DNA of 34,214 nt from Alphaproteobacteria bacterium (lineage in GTDB: Bacteria; Pseudomonadota; Alphaproteobacteria; SHVW01), in NCBI GenBank assembly GCA_009694085.1, contig SHVW01000018.1:1-34214 (forward strand), in the 5' to 3' direction. Within the stretch, counting starts at the first letter, position 1. Each line of letters begins with the position of its first letter. Under the pieces are notes generated by a model, which was not told the DNA's origin, searched no databases, and saw nothing but the letters and a program-made list of their open reading frames with translations. The translations under genes and the position numbers were made by a program. This document shows, one piece after another, positions 8,952 through 17,761 of the stretch.

Positions 8952-10106
8952 CTAGCGACGGGCGCGGCGAACCGCGTCCTTCATGACCCGGCCGATGCGC
9001 GCGGCATCGCCCGGCTCGACATGGGGCCCCGTGGGCAATGAGATGGTTTGGGCGGCGAGCCATTCGGCAACCGGGAACTGGCCGGGCTTGTAGCCGTACT
9101 TCTCGCGATAGTAGGTCATCATCGGTATCGCCGCGGGATAGTGAACGCTGGTGCCGATGCCGGCCTTGTTGAGTTCGGCGACCGCCGCATCGCGGTCGAT
9201 GCTGCCATCTCTGGGCAGCACTGCGTTGAGGCAGTAATGGGTCGAGCGCGCCTTGCCCCGCTCGGGCGCGAAGACCGTAACTTCTTCGATATCGGCGAGC
9301 GCGGTTCGGAGATCGCGATAGTTCCGAGCGCGCTGCTCTTGAAAGCGGTCGAGTTTATCCAACTGAGCTAGGCCGACCGCGGCCTCGACCTCGTTCATGC
9401 GGTAATTGAAGCCGAGCGCGGTCACGTCATAAATGCCGGGTTTGGTACGGCGGTCGACCGTCTTGTCGTAGCCAAAGGATTTGCGCTGGGCGATGCGTTG
9501 GGCCAATACATCGTCGTTGGTCGTGGCCATGCCGCCTTCGATGGTTGTGATGTGCTTGACCGGATAGAAGGAAAAGCAACCCACGGCACCCAGCGTGCCG
9601 ACCTTGCGATTGCCGTAGGTCGCATCCATGGCGATCGCGCAATCCTCGACAATGAAGGCGCCAGCCTTCTCCGCGATCGGATTGATGCGGTCCATCTCAC
9701 AGGGCAGGCCCAGAAAATGCACGACCATGATCGCCCTTGTGTGCCCGTTGACCGCGGCCGACAACGCCCTCGAATCGACATTGCCGGTATCGGCTTCGAC
9801 ATCGACAAATACCGGTTTGGCCTGGCACAGTTCGGCAACGTGCGCGGTCGCCACATGGGTAAGTGCAGGCACGGCGACCTCGTCGCCCGGACCGACATCT
9901 TGGGCGAACAAAGCCAGATGGAGTGCAGCCGTGCATGATGAGACCGCGATCGCGTGCTTCGCCTCGACGCGCGCGGCAAAGCGAGCCTCGAATTCATGGG
10001 TCATGGGCCCATGCACCAGGGTCGTCCCCTGCAACACCTTGACCACCAGATCGATCTCGGCCTGGTCCAACATGGGCCGGCCGAAGGGTATGGCGCGCTC
10101 GTTCAT
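8952..10106 (-). CDS. DegT/DnrJ/EryC1/StrS family PLP-dependent sugar aminotransferase
   Basis: IPFGRPMLDQAEIDLVVKVLQG; AVSSCTAALHLALFAQDVGPGDEVAVPALTHVATAH; GCFSFYPVKHITTIEGGMATT (PLP lysine); GFNYRMNEVEAAVGLAQLDKLD. Confidence 0.93.
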   Translation of the reverse strand: MNERAIPFGRPMLDQAEIDLVVKVLQGTTLVHGPMTHEFEARFAARVEAKHAIAVSSCTAALHLALFAQDVGPGDEVAVPALTHVATAHVAELCQAKPVFVDVEADTGNVDSRALSAAVNGHTRAIMVVHFLGLPCEMDRINPIAEKAGAFIVEDCAIAMDATYGNRKVGTLGAVGCFSFYPVKHITTIEGGMATTNDDVLAQRIAQRKSFGYDKTVDRRTKPGIYDVTALGFNYRMNEVEAAVGLAQLDKLDRFQEQRARNYRDLRTALADIEEVTVFAPERGKARSTHYCLNAVLPRDGSIDRDAAVAELNKAGIGTSVHYPAAIPMMTYYREKYGYKPGQFPVAEWLAAQTISLPTGPHVEPGDAARIGRVMKDAVRRARR

Positions 10107-10147
10107 CGTCCTCGATACCTCAAAACCGCCAGCCCGCGAATTGCGGG

Positions 10148-11149
10148 TCAGATCGAATAACTGACGCGCACGGTACGCCCCGCCGCCACCGACTCCCATG
10201 CGGCGAAGCAAATATCCATGACGCGGAAGATGTCGCGGGCGCCGACCAGCGGCTCGCGGCCGGCCCGGATGCCCTCGACGAAACCGGGCAATAAATCGCC
10301 CTTTTCTATACCCGGATACGGCGTGGACACAACATGTTCGTTCCGCTCCTCGTCGCCGTCGAACCGCTTGGCCCGGGGCAGGTCGTTGACGAAGGTCTGC
10401 TTGGTTCCATAGACGTTGAGCGCGTGGAACTTCGTGCGCTGAGGTCCGAAGATCGACATGGTCTTGCCCACGGCGCCGCCCTCGAAACGCAGCAGGTTGA
10501 CGATCATGTCGTCGAATTTGTAGGCGCTGTCCCGGGTCAGGATTTTATTGCCCATCCCGCAGACTTCGACGACCTCGCGGTCGATCAGCCAGCGCATCAG
10601 GTCGATCAAGTGGATGCCGCCGCCATAGGTCACGCAGTAGAAGGCCATCCGCCCGCGCCAGCCCTGGGTGATCTTGCTCAAAATGTTGTGTACGTAGTCG
10701 CCTTCGATCGCCACGATCTCGCCGAATTCGCCCGATGCGATCTGGCGCTTGAGTTCCTGGAAGCGCGGGCTGCGGCGCAAGATCAGGTTGGAGGTGATAA
10801 ACCGGCCGCTGTCTTGCTGAGCACGCAGCAGCGCCGCCGCGTCGGCGCGTTCGAGCGCCACCGGCTTTTCCAGCATGACGTGCTTGCTCGCCCGAAAGGC
10901 GGCAATGGCCTGCTCGGCATGGGCATCGTCATGGGAGCAGATCGACACCACATCGATATCGGGATGCTCGACCACACGGCGATAGTCGGTGTGGCGATCG
11001 GCGATGCCGTGGCGATCGGCGACCTCGGCCAGTTTGGCCGGATCGATGTCGCACACGGCCTGAACGGTGACGCCAGGAATGGCCTGATAGCCGATCAAAT
11101 GCTGCTCGCCGATGCCGAGGCCGATCACGCCAGCCTTGATGGGCTTCAT
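10148..11149 (-). CDS. Gfo/Idh/MocA family oxidoreductase
   Basis: IKAGVIGLGIGEQHLIGYQAIPGVTVQAVCDID; DVVSICSHDDAHAEQAIAAFRASKHVMLEKPVAL; GGIHLIDLMRWL. ATGA overlap with upstream gene. Confidence 0.92.
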   Translation of the reverse strand: MKPIKAGVIGLGIGEQHLIGYQAIPGVTVQAVCDIDPAKLAEVADRHGIADRHTDYRRVVEHPDIDVVSICSHDDAHAEQAIAAFRASKHVMLEKPVALERADAAALLRAQQDSGRFITSNLILRRSPRFQELKRQIASGEFGEIVAIEGDYVHNILSKITQGWRGRMAFYCVTYGGGIHLIDLMRWLIDREVVEVCGMGNKILTRDSAYKFDDMIVNLLRFEGGAVGKTMSIFGPQRTKFHALNVYGTKQTFVNDLPRAKRFDGDEERNEHVVSTPYPGIEKGDLLPGFVEGIRAGREPLVGARDIFRVMDICFAAWESVAAGRTVRVSYSI

Positions 11150-11862
11150 ATCCGCGCCCTCATGTTGTCTGGCATCCAATGATAGGTCATCGCCTCGGCA
11201 GCGACACGGAAACCGAGGCGTCGATAAAGCGCCACCGACGCCGCGTTGTTTGCCTGGGTCCCGGCCCGGTAGCTTCGCGCATGGCCGGCATAGTGCCGAG
11301 CGCCGGCCTCCGTCAAGCGCCGGCCGATACCGCGGCCCTGGTGGCCGGCCGCCACCGCAACCAGGTCGATGGTTGCGATATCGCCGGCGAGCAAACACAG
11401 GTTGAAGCCAACAACCGTCCCATCGGCAACTGCGACAAGACAAGCGTCGGCGCGGCCGGTCAGGTCGTTCAACACCCAGGCCTCCTTAATCCGATCCCCA
11501 ATGGCAGGATCGAGGCGGGTGTCGGCGTGATAACGGTCGAAGCAGAAGGCCGTGCGGCCGATGGTGGCGCAAACTGCATGGTCGGCCGGTTTCGCCAGTC
11601 GCACGTCCGCCGGCCAATTCGGCAATGCCGCCGCCAGATCCAGTTCAAACGTGAGCAAGCGCTCGATGGCACGAAATCCCGCGGCTTCAAGCCGGGCCGC
11701 TTCAGTCGCTGCGTCCGTCGCTATACGCGCGACGACCAAATGTGCGGTCGCGAATTCGGGGCTGGCGAGCGCCGCAGGCAAATCGGCGCCGGCAGCCAGA
11801 CGGAACACCGGGCCGCCCAGAATGCTCGAATCGAACGGTTGGGGAACCAATAGCGCGGTCAC
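11146..11862 (-). CDS. GNAT family N-acetyltransferase
   Basis: IDLVAVAAGHQGRGIGRRLTEAGARHY...AGTQANNAASVALYRRLGFRVAAEAMTYHW (acetyl-CoA binding QGRGIGRRL). Confidence 0.88.
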   Translation of the reverse strand: MTALLVPQPFDSSILGGPVFRLAAGADLPAALASPEFATAHLVVARIATDAATEAARLEAAGFRAIERLLTFELDLAAALPNWPADVRLAKPADHAVCATIGRTAFCFDRYHADTRLDPAIGDRIKEAWVLNDLTGRADACLVAVADGTVVGFNLCLLAGDIATIDLVAVAAGHQGRGIGRRLTEAGARHYAGHARSYRAGTQANNAASVALYRRLGFRVAAEAMTYHWMPDNMRARI

Positions 11863-12704
11863 GGCACTGGTCTGGCGAACAAGCGGATTGTGTATTTGCT
11901 CGACGGCTCGCGCACACGTTCGATCACGTCGACACTGAAACCGGACCGGCGCACCAACAAAGCGGCCGACGCCATGGAGAATGCGGCGTGGTGTTCGACG
12001 AAGAATTCCTCACGATCCGGACTGTCCAGGATCGCCGCCTCGCCATCGGGCAGTTCAACATAGGCAACACCACCCGGTGCCAACCAGGCCCGCGCGCGCG
12101 CCAGCATGGCGATCATGTCGCCGACATGCTCGATCACCTTGTTGAACGCGATCAGATCGAAACCAGGCGTGGGAGGCAGCGTCATGAAGTCGCCGCACAG
12201 GGTCGCGCTTCCTGCCAGTTCCGCGACCATGTCACAAGCGCGCGCATCGGGATCGAGGGCGGTGCATTCCCAGCCCGCCGCTGCCATGGCGGCGGGAAAT
12301 ACGCCGAGCCCGCTGCCGACATCGAGCAGACGGCGACCGGCCAAGCCGGTACCGCCCATGTATGCCTGGATGCGCGCGACCCGTTGGCGATTGTCGGACC
12401 GCTCCGGCAGCAGCGCCATGACGCGCGCGAAGGTTTCACGCAGGCGCGGACCGTAGGTGGCCTGGGTATAAGCGCCTTCATAAAGGGCGCGCGCCAAATC
12501 GAAACCGTAGCGATTGACGATGTGGCCGCAGGATTCGCATTGCCACATGGAGCGCGCATAGGGCGCGATGGCGAAATCGGTCTCCCCCTGCGGCGGCCGA
12601 TCGTAGTCGATCAGATGGCGATGGCGCACGCCCTCGCACAGCGCGCAACGATCCGGCGCGGCTACCAAGACCAATCCTCGATCAGGAAGCCGGGGAGTGT
12701 CCAC
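11859..12704 (-). CDS. Class I SAM-dependent methyltransferase with N-terminal CxxC...CxxC putative zinc-binding segment
   Basis: CALCEG...WQCESCGHIV then RRLLDVGSGLGVFPAAMAAAGWECTALDPD; FDLIAFNKVIEHVGDM; LAPGGVAYVELPDG. Start uncertain (GTG 12704 or in-frame TTG 12668 near the upstream stop). Confidence 0.86.
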   Translation of the reverse strand: MDTPRLPDRGLVLVAAPDRCALCEGVRHRHLIDYDRPPQGETDFAIAPYARSMWQCESCGHIVNRYGFDLARALYEGAYTQATYGPRLRETFARVMALLPERSDNRQRVARIQAYMGGTGLAGRRLLDVGSGLGVFPAAMAAAGWECTALDPDARACDMVAELAGSATLCGDFMTLPPTPGFDLIAFNKVIEHVGDMIAMLARARAWLAPGGVAYVELPDGEAAILDSPDREEFFVEHHAAFSMASAALLVRRSGFSVDVIERVREPSSKYTIRLFARPVP

Positions 12705-13786
12705 CGATCGCCCCTTCGCTTCCAGATATCAAGATTGCGAAAGCGCTCGGCCGCCTCCCAAAACCAGGTTTCCGGCTTACCCGCAAAAACACAGAAACGG
12801 CGGATGCCGTCCTCGGGCGTTTGCAAGCCGATGCGCCGGATCGTGTCGATCGCCTGCGCGCGCGTTACCGTGCCGTAGCGAATCTGTTGGGACAGGTTGT
12901 CGAAGGATCGGAGCATGCCGAATTTGTACCATTTGAGGAAATGGTGGAGCGCAATGAAGTGGCAATCGATGTCGGCAAACGACCACACCCCGGTTTTTAG
13001 GTGCTCTTCGCCGCTTTCGAACCCGCGCGAGGCGGCGGCCCGGGCATTGTCCTCCGAATTCCATTTGAAGAACGAGCCGAGGAAGATCGATTTGGGCTGG
13101 AAGCGCCGGAAGGCCGCCTCATCGGGCAGGCGATAGGCGGCAAAGTCGCGCTCGGCCAAGCCCTCGGCCCCGACCCAGTCGGGCCACTCCGTTTGGTTGG
13201 TGACGCCGTGTTTCTTGATCCAGGCGAGATCGAGGTCGGTCGCCAGGCGGTCGGCCTCGGGCCCGCCGAATTCGAGCTGAGGATTCTCGCCCCACACCAC
13301 GAGCGGAATGGCGAAATCGACGGCCATGCGAATTGGAATGGCGAACAGCGCCATATGCATGGGGATAGCGGTGGCGCCCTTGCGCTCATAGGCGGCAATC
13401 ATAAAACGCCGCTCGGTCTCGGGATCGATGGTGGTGTCGACGTGATCGATGCCGAGCCGGCGCACCATGGTCTCCAGATTGCGCTGACCGATCTCGGTGC
13501 GTCCCGGCGTGCGCCAGGTCACGCCGAGCACCTTCAGCCCATGCTCCTGACAGCGGATGACCTGATACCAGCTATCCTTGCCGCCCGAGACCGGCACGAT
13601 GCAGTCATAGCCGGTCGACCGGCCCCTGGCGTCGGCGACGATGCGCGCGAAATCCCGGGCGCGCGAGGCCCAATCGATGCGCGTGTTCTTGTCATCATGG
13701 CCGCGGCAACCGGAGCAGATGCCGTCGCCATCGAGCACGATGCCCGGCCTGGTGTCGGGCAGGATGCAGCGCCGGCAGTATTTCAC
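12662..13786 (-). CDS. N-acetyl sugar amidotransferase (WbpG/PseA-like, ATP-PPi P-loop)
   Basis: YCRRCILPDTRPGIVLDGDGICSGC; DCIVPVSGGKDSWYQVI (PP-loop SGGKDS); GVTWRTPGRTEIGQRNLETMVRRLGIDHVD; VVWGENPQLEFGG. GTG start at 13786 overlaps the upstream TGA; the track gives TTG at 13795. Confidence 0.88.
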   Translation of the reverse strand: MKYCRRCILPDTRPGIVLDGDGICSGCRGHDDKNTRIDWASRARDFARIVADARGRSTGYDCIVPVSGGKDSWYQVIRCQEHGLKVLGVTWRTPGRTEIGQRNLETMVRRLGIDHVDTTIDPETERRFMIAAYERKGATAIPMHMALFAIPIRMAVDFAIPLVVWGENPQLEFGGPEADRLATDLDLAWIKKHGVTNQTEWPDWVGAEGLAERDFAAYRLPDEAAFRRFQPKSIFLGSFFKWNSEDNARAAASRGFESGEEHLKTGVWSFADIDCHFIALHHFLKWYKFGMLRSFDNLSQQIRYGTVTRAQAIDTIRRIGLQTPEDGIRRFCVFAGKPETWFWEAAERFRNLDIWKRRGDRWTLPGFLIEDWSW

Positions 13787-15615
13787 GGCCGCCAATCCCG
13801 ATGATGTTCCAGGAACGTCTGGGCCGAGATGAAACTAAACAGGAATTTTGAAAAGCTGTTGTCGGCCATGCTGCCATCCAGGAAAGATTCGATGGCGTCA
13901 CGCCGCACGATGTCGAAGATCGGGCCGTCCGCCAGCAGGCGCTCGCGGGTGGCGTTGTCGGTGCGGTCGACCAGACTGTCGATCGAGGCGTTGAAGCCGC
14001 GCTTGCGCTTGTCCAGCCGCACGCTGTCGGTCACCACGCCCTCGCCCGCCGCGCGCAACAGCCATTTGGCATAGCCGTCTTTGATCAAATGCTCGGCCGG
14101 GACGGTATAGAGGAATTCGGCTAGTCCACGATCGAGATAGGGCGAGCGGTTCTCCACTGAGTAGTACATGGAGTTGAGATCGTCTTCTTTAAGAATGACC
14201 GGTGTCGCCTCGTGGAATAGCTCGTTGAGCATGCGATTGCGCAGGAGATTGTCGGTGAATTTGGTTTCCTCGAACGGCTCGGCAAATGGCCGGACCAGCC
14301 ATTGCTGGAACAAATCGGCGTTGAGATAGATATGGCCCCGTTCGGCCGGATTGCGCGCGAACGCGAGCGGGTCCTTAAGCACGGGATTTTGAACATAGGC
14401 GCCGTAGCTGCCGCGCCAATCGGCGACCAGGCGATCGAAATCGGTCCTCCCGCTCATTTCGGCCAGCCACATGCTGTAGTGGTCGTAATAGCCAGTGAAC
14501 AGTTCGTCGGCCGCCGAACCGGAGATGGCGACACGATAGCCGCGGGCGTGGATCGCCTCGGACAGGAAGGCGTGGAGATAGTAAGTAATGGTCGCCACCG
14601 GCGCGTCGTGATAGGCGACCAGCGCGCGCATCCGATCGAAGAAGCCGTCGGTACTGGTGTGAACGCGAAAATTCTCGCAGCCTAGGAACTTGACCGTGGC
14701 CTCGATATTGTCGAGCTCGTGATAGCGCTCGTCGCTGTCGATAATCGAAAAGGTGTGCAGATTCTGGCCATAGCGTTTGGCGGCAATGCCGACCAACGTG
14801 GTCGAATCGATGCCGCCGCTGAGGCAGAAAGCAATGGGCACGTCGGCGCGCAGACATAGGCGCACGGCGTTGTCGAGCGCCGCCTTGGTACCCTCGACCG
14901 CCTCGCCCATGGACATGGCGCGTGGCTTGTAGTCGAGTTGCCAATAACGGATCGGCAGGATCGGCCCCGCATCTTCGATGACCGCGAAACTGGCGGCCGG
15001 CAGCTCCTTCACGTCGCAGTAGTAGCCGCGAGGCTGCTTGTAGAGCGATTTGTAGCCGGTCACCAAATAGCGCGCGACCTGCTCCGCATTGACCTCCGGT
15101 TTGGCGCCGGACAAAGCGGCCAGGAACTTTACCTCGGAGCCGAAATAGAGCGTGTCGTCCCGGCGCCAGAGTTGAAGCGGTTTTTCCCCGAAACGGTCGC
15201 GGCTGAGGATGACCTTACCGCGCGCGCGGTCGATCAGGGCCAGCGCCCACATGCCTTCCATCTTTTCGAAGGCGCGCTCGCCCCAATGGCGCCAGGCCTG
15301 CAACAAGACTTCGGTATCAGAGGTTGTGCGGAAGCGCTGGCCTTCGGCTTCCAGCTCGCGTTTGAGCTCGACGTAATTATAGATCTCGCCATTGGTGATC
15401 AGCACCAGATCGTCCTGGAAGAAGGGCTGCATGGCCCGTTCGTCCAGATCGACGATGGCGAGTCGGGCGAATAGCAGGGTCACCTGCAAGTCGCCAACCT
15501 GCTCCTGATGGAAGCGGGCGCCATCGGGCCCGCGCCGGCCCATAAGCTGGAGCGTGCGCTGGATGCGCTCGGGGCTGGGTCGGATGGCGCCGATGGCGCC
15601 GGCGATGCCGCACAT
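13783..15615 (-). CDS. asnB: Asparagine synthase (glutamine-hydrolysing), AsnB-like, intact glutaminase nucleophile
   Basis: MCGIAGAIG start, GRRGPDG, NGEIYNY, FCLSGGIDSTTLVGIA, SVENRSPYLDRGLAEFLYTVP. Confidence 0.92.
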   Translation of the reverse strand: MCGIAGAIGAIRPSPERIQRTLQLMGRRGPDGARFHQEQVGDLQVTLLFARLAIVDLDERAMQPFFQDDLVLITNGEIYNYVELKRELEAEGQRFRTTSDTEVLLQAWRHWGERAFEKMEGMWALALIDRARGKVILSRDRFGEKPLQLWRRDDTLYFGSEVKFLAALSGAKPEVNAEQVARYLVTGYKSLYKQPRGYYCDVKELPAASFAVIEDAGPILPIRYWQLDYKPRAMSMGEAVEGTKAALDNAVRLCLRADVPIAFCLSGGIDSTTLVGIAAKRYGQNLHTFSIIDSDERYHELDNIEATVKFLGCENFRVHTSTDGFFDRMRALVAYHDAPVATITYYLHAFLSEAIHARGYRVAISGSAADELFTGYYDHYSMWLAEMSGRTDFDRLVADWRGSYGAYVQNPVLKDPLAFARNPAERGHIYLNADLFQQWLVRPFAEPFEETKFTDNLLRNRMLNELFHEATPVILKEDDLNSMYYSVENRSPYLDRGLAEFLYTVPAEHLIKDGYAKWLLRAAGEGVVTDSVRLDKRKRGFNASIDSLVDRTDNATRERLLADGPIFDIVRRDAIESFLDGSMADNSFSKFLFSFISAQTFLEHHRDWRP

Positions 15616-15626
15616 GCCGCTCTGCC

Positions 15627-16637
15627 CTATACCAAATGTTCCAGCCGGATGATCGCACCCGGCGCCAGATCGGTCACCAACCGGCGGCCCAGAACGCGCC
15701 GCTCATCGCCCGGCGGAATACCGTCGCCCGGCCGGAGCCAGGCAATGTCGCCCGGCCCGATCACGGTGCCGGCCGAGAGTGCGCGCGCCGCCGCGATCGA
15801 GCGGCGGATGGCGGTCATCGATTCCACCTCTTCGGGCTGCGGCACCTTCTCGCCCGAACCCACAATCGCCTCGACCTCGCGAATCTCCCGGATCATCCGC
15901 GTCAATGTGGGCGGATCGGCCGAGAGCTGGTGGTCGCGGAACGCGGAATAATCGTTGGCTAGGGTGAAATGCTTCTCCACGATGCGCGCGCCGGCCGCCA
16001 CGGCTAGCACGCAGGCTTGGGTGCCGATGGTATGGTCGGAATAGCCAATCGTAGCGTCGAAAGCGCGCGCCAAGGTGCGAATCGCCGCCAGGTTGGCGTG
16101 GGCGGGCGGTACGGGATAGGCGGTTACGCAGTGCAGCAGGGCGAGCGGTGGCGCCACGCCTCGATCACGCCAGATGCGCCGGATCAGCGCGCGGGCATGA
16201 TCGATCTGGGCCATATCGGCAAGACCAGTGGATAGAATGGTCGGCTTGCCCTTGGCCGCGACGGTCTCGATCAGGGGATAAAAGGTGTTGTCGCCCGAGG
16301 CGATTTTGAAGGCGTCGACGATGCCATCGAGGAACTCCGCGCTGGGCAGGTCGAGCGGCGTCGAGATGAAGGCAAGACCGGCGCGGCGCGCTTGTTGCGA
16401 CAGGCGCGTAAACTGGTCCTCGCTGAGCTCGAAACCCTTCATGCGCTGGAAGCGCTCGGCCTGAACCGGCGAGACGAACAGCTCGGTGCGAAAAGTCTGG
16501 AACTTGATCGCCTGGGCGCCCGCTTCGGCGGCGCGCCCGACCAGCTCCTCCGCCACGCCGAAGGAGCCTTCGTGGTTGTTGCCGACCTCGGCGATGACCA
16601 GCACTTGGCGATCCGAATCGAACGGCCCGATTTTCAT
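15627..16637 (-). CDS. NeuB-like N-acetylneuraminate/nonulosonate synthase
   Basis: LVIAEVGNNHEGSFGVAEELVGRAAEAGAQAIKFQTF; FKIASGDNTFYPLIETVAAKGKPTILSTGLADM; LLHCVTAYPVPPAHANLAAIRTLARAFDATIGYSDHTIG; VEKHFTL; C-terminal SAF-like LSAGTVIGPGDIAWLRPGDGI. Confidence 0.93.
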   Translation of the reverse strand: MKIGPFDSDRQVLVIAEVGNNHEGSFGVAEELVGRAAEAGAQAIKFQTFRTELFVSPVQAERFQRMKGFELSEDQFTRLSQQARRAGLAFISTPLDLPSAEFLDGIVDAFKIASGDNTFYPLIETVAAKGKPTILSTGLADMAQIDHARALIRRIWRDRGVAPPLALLHCVTAYPVPPAHANLAAIRTLARAFDATIGYSDHTIGTQACVLAVAAGARIVEKHFTLANDYSAFRDHQLSADPPTLTRMIREIREVEAIVGSGEKVPQPEEVESMTAIRRSIAAARALSAGTVIGPGDIAWLRPGDGIPPGDERRVLGRRLVTDLAPGAIIRLEHLV

Positions 16638-17761
16638 GGTGTCCCCGGCCTCGTTTCGGGGCCTGTATAGAGGCCGGCCAGAGCCGATGCAATGGTCTCC
16701 GCCGCTGTTCGCGCCGCCGCGTCCCAGGAGAAACGGGACCGCACCCATTCGCCACCGGCAAGCCCGCGCGTGCGCGCCGCTTCGGGGTTCTCGTAGACCT
16801 GACGCATGAGGCGGCGCATATGGCCGATATCGGGCTCGGCCCACAGCCCGAAATCGCCGTCGGCGGCAATGAAAAAGGGCACGTCGACCGGCACCAGGCG
16901 ATAATCGATCGGATAGGCGTGGGGGCCCATGAACGCGGTTTGGCCGCTATAGCCGGTGACGATGGCGGGCAGGCCGCAGGCCATGGCCTCGATGATCGGC
17001 AGGCCCCAGCCCTCTGCGCGGGTCGGCGACACGAAGGCCTGGCAGGCGGTGTAGAGGCCGGCGATCCGCCCGTGGTCCTGAATCGGCGGGATTAGGAGTA
17101 GCCGCCCCGGCCGTTTCAATTTCAAGGCACGCAATTCGGCCCTAAAATCGATATCGGGATAATGGGGATTGTAGCAGGACAGCACGAGCCGGACATCTTC
17201 GCCCCGGGCGAATTCATCGTCGAACGCCTTGATCAGCCGCGCTGTGCCCTTGCGTTCCTCCCATTTGCCAATATTGATGAACTTGAAACCGGATCGGCGC
17301 GCCAGATCGGGCACGGGCGGCGCCTTCGGATTGAACAGATCGCCGTCGACGCCCTCGGGCACAACACGGATGCGGCTTCCGTCGAGACCGTTAGCGATAA
17401 AGATGTCGCGGTTCCACGCCGTCGGCACCCAGATCTGATCTGCACGAGCGAGCGGTGCGCGCCAATTGTCGGGCAATTTGGTCGCTTCCCAAACTGTATA
17501 AGCAATGCGCGGCCCTGGCGGCGCCCCGTCGAGCACATGCATCATTTGGCCATGGAGCAACGCGATCGAAGCCACGGGTCGGCCCGGCCAGATGCGTTGG
17601 ATGAGCGCTCGATCTTCGTCGAGCGGCCCGTCCAGGTCTTTGAGCGGCGTGGCGACCACCGGTATCAGCCGGGCGAGCCGGCCGAACAGATTGTCGGTAT
17701 GGACGTTGTAGCCAAGCCGCCCCCCGAACCAGCCGATGGCGTGAACCAGCGGCAGGGTCAT
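16634..17761 (-). CDS. Family 4-type glycosyltransferase (GT-B)
   Basis: RIRVVPEGVDGDLFNP; FKFINIGKWEERKGTARLIKAF; FVSPTRAEGWGLPIIEAMACGLPAIVTGYSG. ATG at 17761 overlaps the upstream stop. Confidence 0.9.
   Translation of the reverse strand: MTLPLVHAIGWFGGRLGYNVHTDNLFGRLARLIPVVATPLKDLDGPLDEDRALIQRIWPGRPVASIALLHGQMMHVLDGAPPGPRIAYTVWEATKLPDNWRAPLARADQIWVPTAWNRDIFIANGLDGSRIRVVPEGVDGDLFNPKAPPVPDLARRSGFKFINIGKWEERKGTARLIKAFDDEFARGEDVRLVLSCYNPHYPDIDFRAELRALKLKRPGRLLLIPPIQDHGRIAGLYTACQAFVSPTRAEGWGLPIIEAMACGLPAIVTGYSGQTAFMGPHAYPIDYRLVPVDVPFFIAADGDFGLWAEPDIGHMRRLMRQVYENPEAARTRGLAGGEWVRSRFSWDAAARTAAETIASALAGLYTGPETRPGTP

Noticed and set aside
10334-11182. 282-aa plus-strand ORF opposite the Gfo/Idh gene
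   Set aside because: Antisense shadow; no domain signature.
11742-12878. 378-aa plus-strand ORF spanning GNAT and methyltransferase genes
   Set aside because: Antisense shadow over well-supported genes; composition biased, no family motif.
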